Assembly (NCBI GenBank): GCA_001599595.1
Contig: BCHH01000001.1
Span: forward strand, 372,001 to 436,000
Direction of reading: 5' to 3'
From: Beverwykella pulmonaria
Taxonomy: Eukaryota > Ascomycota > Dothideomycetes > Pleosporales > Melanommataceae
Length of the DNA stretch: 64,000 nucleotides
Position 1 is the first letter of the stretch. Each line of letters begins with the position of its first letter. The notes beneath the pieces are model-generated. The model was not told the origin of the DNA, did no database searches, and saw only the letters and a program-made list of their open reading frames with translations. Positions 63,756-64,000 of this stretch are shown piece after piece. Both the position numbers and the translations under genes were made by a program.

Positions 63756-64000
63756 ATGCGCTCCACAATCCTATTCACCACACTCTTTACCGCCAGCGTT
63801 TTCGCTTCCCCGCGTCCCGATGTCGAGGTTGTACAAATCCGCCAAGTCGAAAAGCGCCTGAATCCCAGCTCCATCGACCTTGGTAATCTCATCCCCTCCG
63901 CCTGCATCCCACCCGTGGACGTCTTGTCCATACCAACCCCGCCCCCGGCCGTCGTTTCCGCTATTGCCAGCTGGACGAATCCGTGCCAAATACCCTCGAT
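63756..64000 (+). CDS. Small secreted protein, N-terminal part (cut by the window end)
   Basis: The first 81 codons are visible. A clear signal peptide (MRSTILFTTLFTASVFA) is followed by a short propeptide that ends in EKR, a Kex2-like site, then a Pro-rich segment (PPVDVLSIPTPPPAVV) with two cysteines (PSACIPP and NPCQIP). I recognise no family; it could be an effector-like or wall-associated protein. Confidence 0.6.
   Translation, partial: MRSTILFTTLFTASVFASPRPDVEVVQIRQVEKRLNPSSIDLGNLIPSACIPPVDVLSIPTPPPAVVSAIASWTNPCQIPS

Overview
This is genomic DNA of a filamentous ascomycete (Pezizomycotina). Most genes carry short introns of about 45 to 75 bases. The housekeeping set is fungal (Prp43, Imp4, Syf2, Esf2, Cwc25, Rpa43, Orc6, PRMT5). 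There are many secreted plant-cell-wall enzymes (GH2, PL20, GH30_7, GH3, GH11), a CYP504-type P450 and a fungal NLR-like protein. The repertoire would suit a plant-litter or root-associated fungus, possibly a Leotiomycete, but the class cannot be fixed from this sequence alone. All exon boundaries were placed by eye from splice signals, frame and remembered family conservation.

Layout. 0-9.3 kb: end of a probable Zn2Cys6 regulator, a secreted beta-mannosidase, a 2EXR-like gene with an in-frame stop, a 3-hydroxyisobutyrate-dehydrogenase-like enzyme and a DUF423 membrane protein. 9.7-20.3 kb: RNA biology, with PRMT5 and PRP43 divergent over a 300-bp promoter, then RPA43, an F-box protein and IMP4. 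21-31.5 kb: an AA7 oligosaccharide-oxidase-like flavoenzyme, a small coiled-coil protein, a CYP504-like P450 and a four-helix membrane protein. 31.5-39.7 kb: a repeat-bearing, gene-poor island around a 1279-residue PNP-NACHT-ankyrin protein (NLR architecture). 39.7-48.6 kb: PL20 lyase, SYF2, ESF2, CWC25 and a GH30_7 enzyme. 49-55 kb: a P450 relic, ORC6, a solo LTR and an NmrA-like gene with two stops. 55.8-64 kb: a conserved fungal membrane-anchored protein, a Cel3A-type beta-glucosidase, a GH11 xylanase, GNAT and SDR relics, and the start of a secreted protein.

How the genes fit together. The CAZymes form a plausible set for mannan, glucuronan, xylan and beta-glucan breakdown, and XlnR-like and CreA-like motifs lie upstream of some of them. 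The RNA genes cover snRNP methylation, spliceosome action and disassembly, rRNA synthesis and small-subunit processing. The NLR is the best candidate for a non-self recognition or cell-death function.

Three window-wide patterns deserve attention. Four of about thirty inferred introns start with GC instead of GT. Two solo LTRs share TGTAAG...CTTACA-type ends and near-perfect 5-bp target duplications. Several otherwise readable genes are stopped by nonsense codons that a single C:G to T:A transition could explain.
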